The notes beneath the pieces were generated by a model that was given only the letters and a program-made list of their open reading frames with translations, ran no database searches and was not told the origin of the DNA. This document shows positions 1 through 7,116 of a stretch of DNA of 24,679 nucleotides, one piece after another. The stretch is taken from positions 1 through 24,679 of the IMG/VR virus record IMGVR_UViG_3300048032_000498; one strand, given 5' to 3'. How positions within the stretch are numbered: the first letter of the stretch is position 1; every line of letters begins with the position of its first letter. The position numbers were made by a program, and so were the translations under genes. Source of the stretch: a virus.

Positions 1-408
1 TGTTGAAGGTGTAATTGTAAATACATTGTCCGCTTGAGATACTGTTGCTGTAGAACCCAATGATCCAGATGATACCGCATAGGACCAAGTTAAAGCAAAT
101 CCTTCAGGATCAGTAGAAACCGCAGTAATAGTTGTGGCTGTACCATCTATTGCAAGTGCATATGTATCACTAACTCCAGTGATAGCAGTTGGAGATGCAT
201 TTGTAACTGTAGCGATTAAGTACCATCCAACACCGCTCCAAATATATAATTTATTTGTTGCTACAACAAAAGCTGTATTTCCTGGTGTAGAACCAGAAGC
301 TGGTAAATCAGCAAAAGTTGCATATGAATACGAGCCTGGTGCTGAATTTACGCTTTTTGGAAAGCTAGCCGATTCAGTTGCGTATCTTTTTCTGGAATAG
401 CTTCCCAT
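1..408 (-). CDS. Virion structural protein with cadherin-like domain (3' end outside window)
   Basis: This minus-strand frame stays open from an ATG at 408 to the window edge, giving 136 residues with no stop, so the C-terminus is missing. AGGGTG lies just upstream as a ribosome binding site. Residues 1-30 are Ser/Tyr-rich. Residues 45-67 contain an LYIWSGVGWYLIA segment of the kind seen at the start of phage fibre and structural proteins. From about residue 72 a cadherin-like or Ig-like module begins (ITGVSDTYALAIDG, then TDPEGFALTWSY), continuing to TVSQADNVFTITPST at the edge. Such repeats are common in virion surface proteins of marine T4-like phages. The role as a tail fibre or decoration protein is inferred. 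The plus-strand frame at 134-400 is antisense to this gene and is not accepted as coding. Confidence 0.82.
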   Translation of the reverse strand, partial: MGSYSRKRYATESASFPKSVNSAPGSYSYATFADLPASGSTPGNTAFVVATNKLYIWSGVGWYLIATVTNASPTAITGVSDTYALAIDGTATTITAVSTDPEGFALTWSYAVSSGSLGSTATVSQADNVFTITPST

Positions 409-422
409 TTAAATCACCCTAT

Positions 423-1634
423 TTAAATATTCAAAATACCTTGTCTATTATCTTTATCTTTATGCTTTAAATCTTTAACTATTTCGTTATGTTCTGGATT
501 TATGCTTGATATTGCTTTTTTATAATACGCTTTACGGGCCTCGGCATCAACTTTATTGTAAGCAGCTTTCTTATTAAGTTTAGTTTTACTTTTTGTACCT
601 TTCGGAAGGCTGTCTTCATGTTTTTTCTGGCTATCAACCATTTTATTATAAGCATGATGAGCTGCGGTAGCAGTTTTAGCTAATTTATGAAAAGTAGCAG
701 CATGTGTAGGACCGGCATATTCGCCATCTCTTACTTCTTCATAATGTGGATGATCTTCATGTTTATGATCATATCCTAATCTTGCATTATCTATATGTGT
801 TTCAGAAGGATTCTTTTGTTCAGCTTTTTTATGCCTTTCCATTTCATCATAATGATGATCTTCCTCTCCATTACCGTAATGATGGTCGTGATAATGGTTA
901 TAATTTGAAGTTGTAAACTCTTTTGTTTTATGAGTTTTCAGATGAGCACCTGCAGCATCGTGAGCATCATGATGGAGTTTTAAAGTATGTTCAGCATGAG
1001 CTATTCTCTCTTTTGCTTCTGGGGCGTGTCTTTTAAGCGCCGCCGTATGCTTTTTAATAGTAGTCACACGTTCTTCAGCATCACTAGGACCGTGGTATTT
1101 CCTGCGCTCTTTGTCTGCCGGGTCGTTTAGTCTATTTTCTGTAGCAGAGATTCGACTCGCAGATAAGGTACTACTATGAGTCATCGCTATACGAGTATGC
1201 TTTCCGGTATTTCCAGCAGCATCTACCCAATCTCCTTTAGGATGGGGCGCCATTGAGCCTTTATTACCGGGATTATGTTCTACAGTAGAATCCCAGAATG
1301 ATCCGTCTTTACCCGGAGGTCGCATTGAGTTTGGATTATCAGCATTACCTTTTTTGGTAATATTATAACCTTTGCTTAACCCTTTTAAGTTTCCTAATTT
1401 TTTGGCGTTACTTTTACTTTTATCACTCAAAGCAGCTTTTGCTTTTTCATGCTCAGCATCTTGGGCCTTGGCTCTATTACTTATATTCTTCATTCTTTCT
1501 GCATGCTTTTCAGGGTCACTTTTAAATGACGCTATTGCAGCATCTTTTGCCCGCCTAATTTTCCTAAAAAAGCCCTTTTCATTAAGCTGCTTCTGATGTT
1601 GAATATCTTCGTTCATCTGTTTAAAAGTTTTCAT
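423..1634 (-). CDS. Histidine-rich, highly charged core-type protein with capsid-targeting-like N-terminus
   Basis: The 403-residue product has no fold I recognise. It opens with MKTFKQMNED, matching the N-terminal tag found on seven other genes here and resembling the T4 capsid-targeting sequence. Residues 20-90 are Lys/Arg/Ala-rich and probably helical. Residues 196-340 are exceptionally rich in His (clusters such as HYHDHHYG and EEDHHYDEMERH), and the C-terminus is Lys-rich. Low complexity plus charge fits an internal virion or prohead-core protein that contacts DNA or is processed by the prohead protease. The His clusters could bind metal, but no standard ligand spacing is evident. A TATAAATA late promoter lies 38 bases upstream of the start, which supports late expression. 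The cadherin-like structural gene follows after 14 bases. Confidence 0.75.
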   Translation of the reverse strand: MKTFKQMNEDIQHQKQLNEKGFFRKIRRAKDAAIASFKSDPEKHAERMKNISNRAKAQDAEHEKAKAALSDKSKSNAKKLGNLKGLSKGYNITKKGNADNPNSMRPPGKDGSFWDSTVEHNPGNKGSMAPHPKGDWVDAAGNTGKHTRIAMTHSSTLSASRISATENRLNDPADKERRKYHGPSDAEERVTTIKKHTAALKRHAPEAKERIAHAEHTLKLHHDAHDAAGAHLKTHKTKEFTTSNYNHYHDHHYGNGEEDHHYDEMERHKKAEQKNPSETHIDNARLGYDHKHEDHPHYEEVRDGEYAGPTHAATFHKLAKTATAAHHAYNKMVDSQKKHEDSLPKGTKSKTKLNKKAAYNKVDAEARKAYYKKAISSINPEHNEIVKDLKHKDKDNRQGILNI

Positions 1635-1672
1635 GTCTACCCCATTCGATAATTTGCTAAACCATTTTACTA

Positions 1673-1680
1673 TATTTATA
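1673..1680 (-). promoter_or_regulatory. T4-type late promoter box TATAAATA
   Basis: TATAAATA reads on the minus strand, 38 bases upstream of the ATG at 1634 and just downstream of a terminator hairpin. The octamer is the T4 late consensus read by the gp55/gp33 system. The intergenic position between terminator and gene makes it more credible than copies inside genes. Confidence 0.65.
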
Positions 1681-1685
1681 CAAAT

Positions 1686-1716
1686 AAAAAAAGGAACAAA
1701 ACTAATTGTTCCTTTT
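1686..1716 (-). terminator. Rho-independent terminator, possibly bidirectional
   Basis: Arms GGAACAA (1693-1699) and TTGTTCC (1706-1712) are perfect complements around a six-base loop, extended by A/T pairs on both sides. Read on the minus strand the stem is followed by a run of seven T. It lies just past the stop of the small gene at 1739-1909 and just ahead of a late promoter. On the plus strand the T-run is shorter (TTTT). Confidence 0.75.
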
Positions 1717-1738
1717 CTATACTATTTCTTGTAAGGAA

Positions 1739-1909
1739 TTATGCTACCATATCCTCTAATTCATATATCTTCTGATCTAAATATACTTTTTTTGATTCTA
1801 GTTTCTTAGCTAAAGAATGGTTACCCTTTTGTTTTATTTCCTCTACATAAGCTTTGAGCTCAGTAGAATCTTTTTGTAATTTCGCTATTTGATTGTTATG
1901 TAAAACCAT
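1739..1909 (-). CDS. Small coiled-coil protein, 56 aa
   Basis: The ATG at 1909 is preceded by GGAG seven bases upstream, and the frame runs 56 codons to TAA. The product begins MVLHNNQIAKLQKDSTELKA and ends YLDQKIYELEDMVA. It is rich in Lys, Glu and Leu with heptad-like spacing, so it is probably a single amphipathic helix or short coiled coil. It has no Cys or membrane segment and no recognised family. Terminators flank it on both sides (1921-1956 upstream, 1686-1716 downstream), so it may be a separate short transcript or be reached by read-through. The good ribosome binding site and clean fit between terminators support it as real. Confidence 0.6.
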   Translation of the reverse strand: MVLHNNQIAKLQKDSTELKAYVEEIKQKGNHSLAKKLESKKVYLDQKIYELEDMVA

Positions 1910-1920
1910 TTTAGTTCTCC

Positions 1921-1956
1921 TAAAAAAAGACAGACTCTTCCGAAGAAGGCCTGTCT
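1921..1956 (-). terminator. UUCG-tetraloop terminator
   Basis: On the minus strand AGACAG and CTGTCT pair around an inner CTTC-TTCG-GAAG stem, giving a classic C(UUCG)G tetraloop, followed by a run of T (1921-1927 read in reverse). It lies 40 bases after the stop of the gene at 1997-2407 and ends the rnh transcript. The Shine-Dalgarno of the next gene (1739-1909) starts right after the T-run. Confidence 0.85.
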
Positions 1957-1996
1957 ATAAATCTAATTATAAGTATATTTTCCAATCATTATATAT

Positions 1997-2407
1997 TTAT
2001 TTCTGTATCAAATTTGGAAAGGCTTCTTTTGCTACTGCTTTGGTGACTCCTTTTATTGGGTTTTTATTAATCATATTAATAATTAATTCTGCTTCAGGTG
2101 GCTCAACTGACTCTAACAAAATAATAAAAGCTTTTTCTCTTTTTACTTTTTGCATAGAGTCACCAGGTCCACCTTTAACAAATGAAATAAAATCTTTATG
2201 TCTTTTATAAAGATTAGATGGTGCATTGTAACCATCATTTGCTTGAAATGGTGGAGGAGGGCCAGTTGGGATATTAAATTGAACACTAGTGTCGTATGTT
2301 CCTCTTAAAATATCTTTTAATGCCCAGCATTCATTCTTTTTCAATATCTCAATCTTTTCTTTTTTAGATCGAGCTTTTCTTGTATCATTAATTATATCAC
2401 TTATCAT
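1997..2407 (-). CDS. Conserved T4-like phage protein (DUF6433-like)
   Basis: The 136-residue product starts MISDIINDTRKARSKKEKIE and contains a Pro-rich stretch (PTGPPPPF, about residues 48-55), then LYKRHKDFISFVKGGPGD, then KREKAFIILLESVEPPEAEL, and ends with VAKEAFPNLIQK. From memory this pattern (a helical start, a proline-rich middle, a KREK..F..LLE block and a KEAFP end) matches a small conserved protein of cyanophages and other marine T4-like phages annotated as DUF6433. I have not checked this against a database and the function is unknown. It starts two bases after the rnh stop, so it is translationally coupled to rnh and shares its promoter, and a UUCG terminator follows. Confidence 0.8.
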   Translation of the reverse strand: MISDIINDTRKARSKKEKIEILKKNECWALKDILRGTYDTSVQFNIPTGPPPPFQANDGYNAPSNLYKRHKDFISFVKGGPGDSMQKVKREKAFIILLESVEPPEAELIINMINKNPIKGVTKAVAKEAFPNLIQK

Positions 2408-2409
2408 TA

Positions 2410-3261
2410 TTATATAAACTCCTGTACACTTTCAACTAACATTCTACAACGCTTAGCTACAAGATATGGGAACACTTTACTTTTATTTGCCCACTGATCC
2501 TGTGCTTCATATGTATTTATAATTTCTTCTTTAATATTTTGAGGACATTCTGATTTTTCCGTTAAATCTATTAGTTTTTTATTGCGTAAATAATTACGAT
2601 AAATTTCATCACCTAAAGCTTTTGGATCTTCGAGTAGTATTGCTTTTTTCTTAGCAGATAATGGTGTTTGTCTACGGCCTTCAACAAAGCATTTATCGTC
2701 TGATAATACATTTGGTACACCATCAGTGCCACATCCAGTAAGAATGTGTTCTTCAAGATATAATCTAGGATTAGGTTCATCTACAAATTTCTTAGTTGCT
2801 GTTGACCATTGACGAACATTACCATATTTTTGTAGTTGACGAAAATCTTTATCAGCAGATACAATCATTACCTCTTCATGATTACCAAACTCTTGAGTCC
2901 ATTTTACTATTTCAGCAATAGAATCATCAGCTTCACATCCCCATTGATGAATAACTTTATATGGAAAATGTTCTTTTAATTCTTCACGAACTAAATTAAT
3001 ACAACGAAAAGCTTCTTCCCAATCAATTTTAGATTTTTCACGAGATTCTTTGCGCTTACCTTTATATTCAGGATATACATCTTTGCGCCAGTTTCCGCCG
3101 GCATCACACACAATAACTATTTCACCATATTTGTCTTTAAACTTTTGACGATACATACGAATACTATTTAATATCATATGGCGTATTAGATTTTCATCAG
3201 CATTTGTTAAACCCATTGCAACAGGTGCAATTGAAATACCTGAGAAGTCAATTAAAATCAT
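2410..3261 (-). CDS. rnh: T4-like RNase H (FEN-1/5'-3' exonuclease family)
   Basis: This 283-residue protein belongs to the flap-endonuclease/T4 RNase H family, which removes RNA primers and flaps from lagging-strand fragments using two metal ions. The acidic metal-binding residues are visible in order: D5 (MILIDFSG), D53 (VCDAGGNWRK), E110/D112/D113 (GCEADDS), D137/D139 (SADKDFRQL), and D180/D188 in CGTDGVPNVLSDD. Basic substrate-contact residues lie at WRKDVYPEYKGKR (58-70). Length is close to T4 RNase H (about 305 residues). AAAGGA lies before the ATG, and a near-consensus sigma70 promoter sits just upstream at 3287-3315. That lets it be made early and independently of the upstream nrd genes. 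In phage replication it works beside DNA polymerase and ligase. Confidence 0.93.
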   Translation of the reverse strand: MILIDFSGISIAPVAMGLTNADENLIRHMILNSIRMYRQKFKDKYGEIVIVCDAGGNWRKDVYPEYKGKRKESREKSKIDWEEAFRCINLVREELKEHFPYKVIHQWGCEADDSIAEIVKWTQEFGNHEEVMIVSADKDFRQLQKYGNVRQWSTATKKFVDEPNPRLYLEEHILTGCGTDGVPNVLSDDKCFVEGRRQTPLSAKKKAILLEDPKALGDEIYRNYLRNKKLIDLTEKSECPQNIKEEIINTYEAQDQWANKSKVFPYLVAKRCRMLVESVQEFI

Positions 3262-3286
3262 AGTTGATTCCTTTCATTATATAGTT

Positions 3287-3315
3287 ATTATATCATAGTA
3301 TTACTCAATTGTAAA
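3287..3315 (-). promoter_or_regulatory. Sigma70-type promoter for rnh (TTTACA-N17-TATAAT)
   Basis: On the minus strand a TTTACA -35 box (3310-3315) and a perfect TATAAT -10 box (3287-3292) are separated by exactly 17 bases. The -10 lies about 25 bases before the rnh ATG. The same -35 hexamer and spacing recur at 7088-7116 and 24497-24525, so this is probably the host-polymerase early promoter type of this phage. Confidence 0.8.
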
Positions 3316-3319
3316 CCTT

Positions 3320-3772
3320 TTATTCAGATAATTCTTGAATTAATTTTACGTCTACTTTACCTTCTTGCATTAATCTTTGACGATTAGCTAAATGACCCTT
3401 TTCAACATCAGCTTTTGATTGTCCATGATATGGAACGGCATGACCTTCATCAATAAGAATATCGGTGCACATACGTCCGTCAGGAGCAACAAAATCACCA
3501 AGGACTCTACCAAACTTACCTTTCATATCTTCACCATCTTTATTGATTTCAGTCTTTAACACGCCTTCAGATCCAAGAAGTTCTTGAAGTCTTGCTTTAG
3601 CTGCTTTACCAAAAACTTTTTCAACCTTATCGCTGGTACGAGATTCAGGTGTATCGATACCCATTACACGAACTCTTTCATCAGTTAACACAATACCAAA
3701 TCCAAGATCAATATCTACATCAACAGTATCTCCATCAACTACTCTATTAATAGTACATTTATATTCGTACAT
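3320..3772 (-). CDS. Staphylococcal-nuclease-like (SNase/TNase) endonuclease
   Basis: The 150-residue protein is a compact thermonuclease-family domain that hydrolyses DNA or RNA with Ca2+. Motifs are intact: VVDGDTVDVD with D13 and D15, the catalytic-site segment RVRVMGIDTPES with R35, D40, T41 and E43, and KFGRVLG with R89 matching Arg87 of the Staphylococcus enzyme. There is no signal peptide, so it should act in the infected cell's cytoplasm (or travel in the virion) rather than be secreted. Its ATG overlaps the stop of the GIY-YIG gene (TAATG), so the two nucleases are coupled. With rnh and nrdAB nearby, a role in host DNA breakdown to feed dNTP pools is plausible, but this is inference. 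Confidence 0.93.
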   Translation of the reverse strand: MYEYKCTINRVVDGDTVDVDIDLGFGIVLTDERVRVMGIDTPESRTSDKVEKVFGKAAKARLQELLGSEGVLKTEINKDGEDMKGKFGRVLGDFVAPDGRMCTDILIDEGHAVPYHGQSKADVEKGHLANRQRLMQEGKVDVKLIQELSE

Positions 3773-4188
3773 TATTCTTTTCCTTTTACATGCTTTGAAT
3801 GAATTTTACATCCAATAAATTCATTATAATATTCATCATTAAAAAGGACTTCACGATCAAATTGTTCTTTTGCCTCATAATAGCTCATAAGACCTTTTGT
3901 CTTACATAACTTTAGTATTTCTCTTTTAAATCTATTTTCTCCATCATTTTCTACAAGCAACTTAACTTCTTCATTTGAGCCATAGTAACTCATCCAATCA
4001 GATTGAGCTTTTTTTACTCTTCGTCTAGTTTTACCTTTTAAGGGTTTAAGTCTTCTTGTGGACCATAATGTTTTTTTCCCAATATACTTTTTACCGTTGT
4101 TTAAATCAGTTATACAGTAAACAAATCCAGCTAAGTCATCAATACGAGAATCAGCTGGATCAAACTCTTTATTTTCAAATAACCACAA
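3772..4188 (-). CDS. GIY-YIG family endonuclease, TTG start
   Basis: The 138-residue product has an N-terminal GIY-YIG nuclease core: GFVYCITDLNNGKKYIGKK at residues 21-39 (FVY standing for GIY, then YIG at 35-37), Arg45/Arg46 in WSTRR, and a candidate catalytic Glu105 in SYYEAKEQF. A DWMSYYGSNEEV block at 64-75 resembles phage homing-type members. No extra DNA-binding domain follows, so it could be a free-standing homing-like nuclease or a host-DNA-degrading enzyme. The first in-frame start codon is TTG, eight bases after AAGGA; no ATG or GTG fits, because the next frames stop early. TATAAATA lies 26 bases upstream, so late transcription is possible. The downstream SNase gene overlaps its stop codon. 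Confidence 0.85.
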   Translation of the reverse strand: MWLFENKEFDPADSRIDDLAGFVYCITDLNNGKKYIGKKTLWSTRRLKPLKGKTRRRVKKAQSDWMSYYGSNEEVKLLVENDGENRFKREILKLCKTKGLMSYYEAKEQFDREVLFNDEYYNEFIGCKIHSKHVKGKE

Positions 4189-4214
4189 TATAGTATTCCT
4201 TAATTACAAAATAC

Positions 4215-4222
4215 TATTTATA
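4215..4222 (-). promoter_or_regulatory. Late promoter box TATAAATA ahead of GIY-YIG gene
   Basis: TATAAATA on the minus strand sits in the 38-base gap after the zinc-ribbon gene, 26 bases before the TTG start at 4188. It is embedded in the palindrome ATTTATATAAAT, so some similarity could be chance, but the intergenic placement favours a real late promoter. Confidence 0.5.
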
Positions 4223-4226
4223 TAAA

Positions 4227-4364
4227 TTAATCGTTATCCTCTGCATCTAATAATTGAGCATTTATTTCATGTCCACAACATGGGCAATATTCAGGCTCTT
4301 TGTCTTCTGTTGATACTTGTGATTCTGCGTCACAATAATCGCACTCAATATAATAGTGTAACAT
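4227..4364 (-). CDS. Zinc-ribbon microprotein, 45 aa
   Basis: An ATG at 4364, preceded by AAGGA within the end of nrdA, opens a 45-codon frame. The product starts MLHYYIECDYCDAESQ and has a second cysteine group CPCCGHE at 27-33. The pairs C8/C11 and C27/C29/C30 plus H32 form a zinc-ribbon-like C-x2-C...C-x2-C arrangement with 15 residues between pairs. The tail is acidic (LLDAEDND). Zinc ribbons of this size may bind nucleic acid, bridge proteins or serve as small redox partners. Its place 10 bases after nrdA, where T4-like phages often carry glutaredoxin or thioredoxin genes, makes a link to ribonucleotide reductase possible but unproven. Confidence 0.72.
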   Translation of the reverse strand: MLHYYIECDYCDAESQVSTEDKEPEYCPCCGHEINAQLLDAEDND

Positions 4365-4374
4365 ATAGTCTTCC

Positions 4375-6018
4375 TTACGCTTCGCAACTAGCGCAGTTCA
4401 TAATATCACGAACTAATTCTTGCGCAGGGTTTGCTGATCTTTGATAGTAAAATGTTTTAACTCCTAACTTCCAACCTTCAATAATTAAAGAATTGACATC
4501 TTTTGCTGGAATATCTGGATGAATAATAATATTTAATGATTGAGATTGATCGATATATTTTTGTCTTCCGCCAGCTTGTTGCACAATAGAAAGTGGTGTA
4601 ATTTCACTAAATGTTTTATATACATCTTTTTCGTGTTCAGATAAAAAATCAAGATGTTGAACTGACCCACCGTGTTTTAGAATATCTACCCAAGTTTCTT
4701 CATTATCTTTTCCATGATCATGTAGCACACCTTTTAAATGTGGATTGCGATAAGTAAATTTACCTTTTGCTAAATCTTTTGTAAAATAGTTAGATGCTAG
4801 TGGCTCAATAGATGGTGATACCTGTCCAAGAATAAATGATGATGAAGTAGTTGGAGCAATAGCAGTTCGTGTTAAGTTGCGCTCACCGGTTCCTAACATA
4901 CCTTTTGGTTCACCATATTCAATTGCTAATTCTTTTGATGCTTCAAGTGACTTATCATCAATAAATTTACTAATTTTCATAGAAAGCATTTGTGCCTCAA
5001 ATGATTCAAATGCCACACTTTTAGATTGAAGATATGTATGCCATCCCAATTGTCCTAAACCTAATGCTCTCCAATGTAAAGCAAAATTATAAGCAGAATG
5101 CATAAACTGAATATCTTTAGTTTTTTCAATATATTCTTCCATTACAGCATCAAGAAACCAAATCATTGTTTCTACTGCATCAGTTTCAGACCATTCATCA
5201 AATGTAGCACAATTCATCGATGCTAGATTACATACAAATGACCATTCATCACTTGAAGGCAAACAAATCTCAGAACAAAGATTAGAAGCCCAAATAGGAA
5301 TATCTTGATCTTTTAAAATTTGAGGCTTATTATTATTTACTGTATCACTAAAGAACAAATATGGATAACCACTTTCTCTGCGCTTGCGAAGTACTCTTGC
5401 CCATACAGTTCTTTTATCAGCATCACCATCAATCATAGATTGCATCCACTCATCAGAGATACAAACACCAAGTGACAAATGCATTATAGAAGAACCTTCT
5501 TCACGACACTCTAAAAACTCCATAATATCTGGTGAATCAATAGGCAAATACGCAGCAAAAGATCCTCTTCTTACAGATCCCTGCGCAACAACATCTACTT
5601 GAGTTTCTGTAAGATTCATAAAATGGACAGGTCCATCAGCAACTCCACCAGATTTAATTGGTTCGCCTCTAGCACGAATAGATCCAAAATAACCTGAAGT
5701 TCCTGCACCCATTTTAGTTTGCATACCCACTTCAGCATTTTTCATTAAAATCGATGCCATATCGTCTTCAACAAAAACACCATTACACGAAATAGGTAAT
5801 CCTTTTTTAGTACCAAAATTAGACCATACTGGAGACGAAAGAGAATAGAATCCTCTGCTCATATAATCATAAAACTTATCAGCAAATCCTTCTTTATCAA
5901 GAATTTCTTCTGCAGCTTGAGCAATCATTCTTACTCGCTCTTCAGTTGTCATATTTCCATCAATATATCCACGACTTAAAAAAAGTCGTGAATCATCATT
6001 AGCCCACTCAAATCCCAT
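4375..6018 (-). CDS. nrdA: Ribonucleotide reductase class Ia large subunit, short form
   Basis: NrdA reduces ribonucleoside diphosphates to dNDPs. Visible catalytic features are the redox cysteine in LPISCNGVF (about residue 78), the SNLCSEI active-site loop with Asn, radical Cys and Glu (about 245-251), the second redox cysteine in WSFVCNLASMN (about 263), the paired tyrosines of the radical pathway in VKTFYYQRS (about 521-529), and a C-terminal CASC pair that would be re-reduced by thioredoxin or glutaredoxin. At 547 residues it is about 200 shorter than E. coli or T4 NrdA. The missing part is N-terminal and includes the ATP-cone, so overall dATP feedback control is probably absent. AAAGGA precedes the ATG, and nrdB lies 11 bases upstream in the same operon. 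Confidence 0.95.
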   Translation of the reverse strand: MGFEWANDDSRLFLSRGYIDGNMTTEERVRMIAQAAEEILDKEGFADKFYDYMSRGFYSLSSPVWSNFGTKKGLPISCNGVFVEDDMASILMKNAEVGMQTKMGAGTSGYFGSIRARGEPIKSGGVADGPVHFMNLTETQVDVVAQGSVRRGSFAAYLPIDSPDIMEFLECREEGSSIMHLSLGVCISDEWMQSMIDGDADKRTVWARVLRKRRESGYPYLFFSDTVNNNKPQILKDQDIPIWASNLCSEICLPSSDEWSFVCNLASMNCATFDEWSETDAVETMIWFLDAVMEEYIEKTKDIQFMHSAYNFALHWRALGLGQLGWHTYLQSKSVAFESFEAQMLSMKISKFIDDKSLEASKELAIEYGEPKGMLGTGERNLTRTAIAPTTSSSFILGQVSPSIEPLASNYFTKDLAKGKFTYRNPHLKGVLHDHGKDNEETWVDILKHGGSVQHLDFLSEHEKDVYKTFSEITPLSIVQQAGGRQKYIDQSQSLNIIIHPDIPAKDVNSLIIEGWKLGVKTFYYQRSANPAQELVRDIMNCASCEA

Positions 6019-6029
6019 TATATAATCCT

Positions 6030-7001
6030 TTAAAATAAATCATCTGCAGTAATACCCTGACCTTTTGCGTATTCAACAGGCCTCTTTTGAAAGAAATCTG
6101 TCATATTTGCTCCTAGTAATTCTTCATCAAACCAAAATGTTTGATCAATATCATCTTGATTATATATAATCTCTGAATTATCAAAACCAATTTGATCTAA
6201 GGAATCTGCCATTCTTTTAGCAATAAATGATTTAAGAATACAAGCCGATAGACCTTTTGTTTCATAATCACCCATAATCCAATCAATTACTTTACTTTCT
6301 GCTTTCAAAGCTTCAATGCATTCTTCTCTTACTCTTGATTCCAATTCTGCATCAAATAATTCTGGGTATTCTTCGCGTAATGTATTGATTAGTTTAATAC
6401 CAACTTGAGCATGTAGCATTTCTTCATTTCGAGTATATTGTACTTGTTGCGCACAATCTTTCATTACAGCTTTATTACGATTCATATGCATAATAATATA
6501 AAATTGACTAAATAAACTTACATTTTCAACAAATAATGTAAACAACATGATAGAGTAGATATATTGCTTTTTATCGTCAGCATAAACTTTATTGTTATAC
6601 TTACGCAAATAATCTACACGGCCTTTGATTACTTTTTCATTTAGATTTTCTTCAAATACATGAGTCAAATGCAAGACATCAAGAATTTTCTCATATGCCA
6701 TATTATGAATGACTTCTGAATTAGCCATAGCATAACCCAAGTCTTTAATCGATGGATGTGGTAAATGATTACCCACATCTGCCCAAAATGATTTAACAGC
6801 AATTTCAATTTGACCAATAGCTGACATAGTCTTAACAACAATCTCACGTTCTTCTGGACTTAAATCTGATTTAAATTGTGAATAATCTGAACGAAAGTTA
6901 AATTCTTCTGGTGTCCAAAATCCTTTCCAAATAGCTTCAATAAAGTCTTTTGTCCATGGATATAAGTCTGGTTTTCTTGAGATTTGTTCTTGAAATAACA
7001 T
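6030..7001 (-). CDS. nrdB: Ribonucleotide reductase class Ia small (radical) subunit
   Basis: NrdB holds the di-iron tyrosyl radical used by NrdA. The expected ligands are all present: acidic D75 in SFWADVGNH, E96 and H99 with radical Tyr103 in NSEVIHNMAYEK, E159 in FVENVSLF, and E194/H197 in RNEEMLHAQ. Length (323 aa) is slightly short of the bacterial enzyme but normal for phage versions. The C-terminus ends TADDLF, an acidic/aromatic tail of the type that docks on NrdA. AAGGGA precedes the ATG. It is the first gene of an nrdB-nrdA operon read from the strong promoter at 7088-7116. An overlapping frame starting at 7045 is a shadow. Confidence 0.96.
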   Translation of the reverse strand: MLFQEQISRKPDLYPWTKDFIEAIWKGFWTPEEFNFRSDYSQFKSDLSPEEREIVVKTMSAIGQIEIAVKSFWADVGNHLPHPSIKDLGYAMANSEVIHNMAYEKILDVLHLTHVFEENLNEKVIKGRVDYLRKYNNKVYADDKKQYIYSIMLFTLFVENVSLFSQFYIIMHMNRNKAVMKDCAQQVQYTRNEEMLHAQVGIKLINTLREEYPELFDAELESRVREECIEALKAESKVIDWIMGDYETKGLSACILKSFIAKRMADSLDQIGFDNSEIIYNQDDIDQTFWFDEELLGANMTDFFQKRPVEYAKGQGITADDLF

Positions 7002-7087
7002 ATAATTTTCCCTTGAGCGTAAAATATATACTCAGCAAATCGCATATTTACTAAGTATTAATTAAAGTTTGTTTTATGATTGGTACT

Positions 7088-7116
7088 ATTATATATCAAT
7101 ATTAGGTTTTTGTAAA
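7088..7116 (-). promoter_or_regulatory. Sigma70-type promoter for the nrdBA operon (TTTACA-N17-TATAAT)
   Basis: TTTACA (7111-7116) and TATAAT (7088-7093) on the minus strand are spaced by 17 bases, identical in both boxes and spacing to the rnh promoter. It leaves a leader of roughly 80 bases before the nrdB ATG. The -35 box touches the right end of a large inverted repeat (7115-7163). Confidence 0.8.

Noticed and set aside
134-400. Plus-strand frame of 88 codons at the left edge
   Set aside because: It lies antisense to a minus-strand frame that has a ribosome binding site, typical structural-protein sequence and the same strand as all other genes.
1893-2210. Plus-strand frame of 105 codons
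   Set aside because: It crosses a terminator hairpin and the conserved gene at 1997-2407 in antisense, with no ribosome binding site.
2514-2521. TATAAATA on the minus strand inside rnh
   Set aside because: A few copies of this A/T octamer are expected by chance in a window of this size and base composition; this one is deep in coding sequence with no transcript boundary nearby.
6860-7045. Minus-strand 61-codon frame upstream of and overlapping nrdB
   Set aside because: It is out of frame with nrdB over most of its length, has no Shine-Dalgarno sequence, and nrdB has an excellent one inside it.
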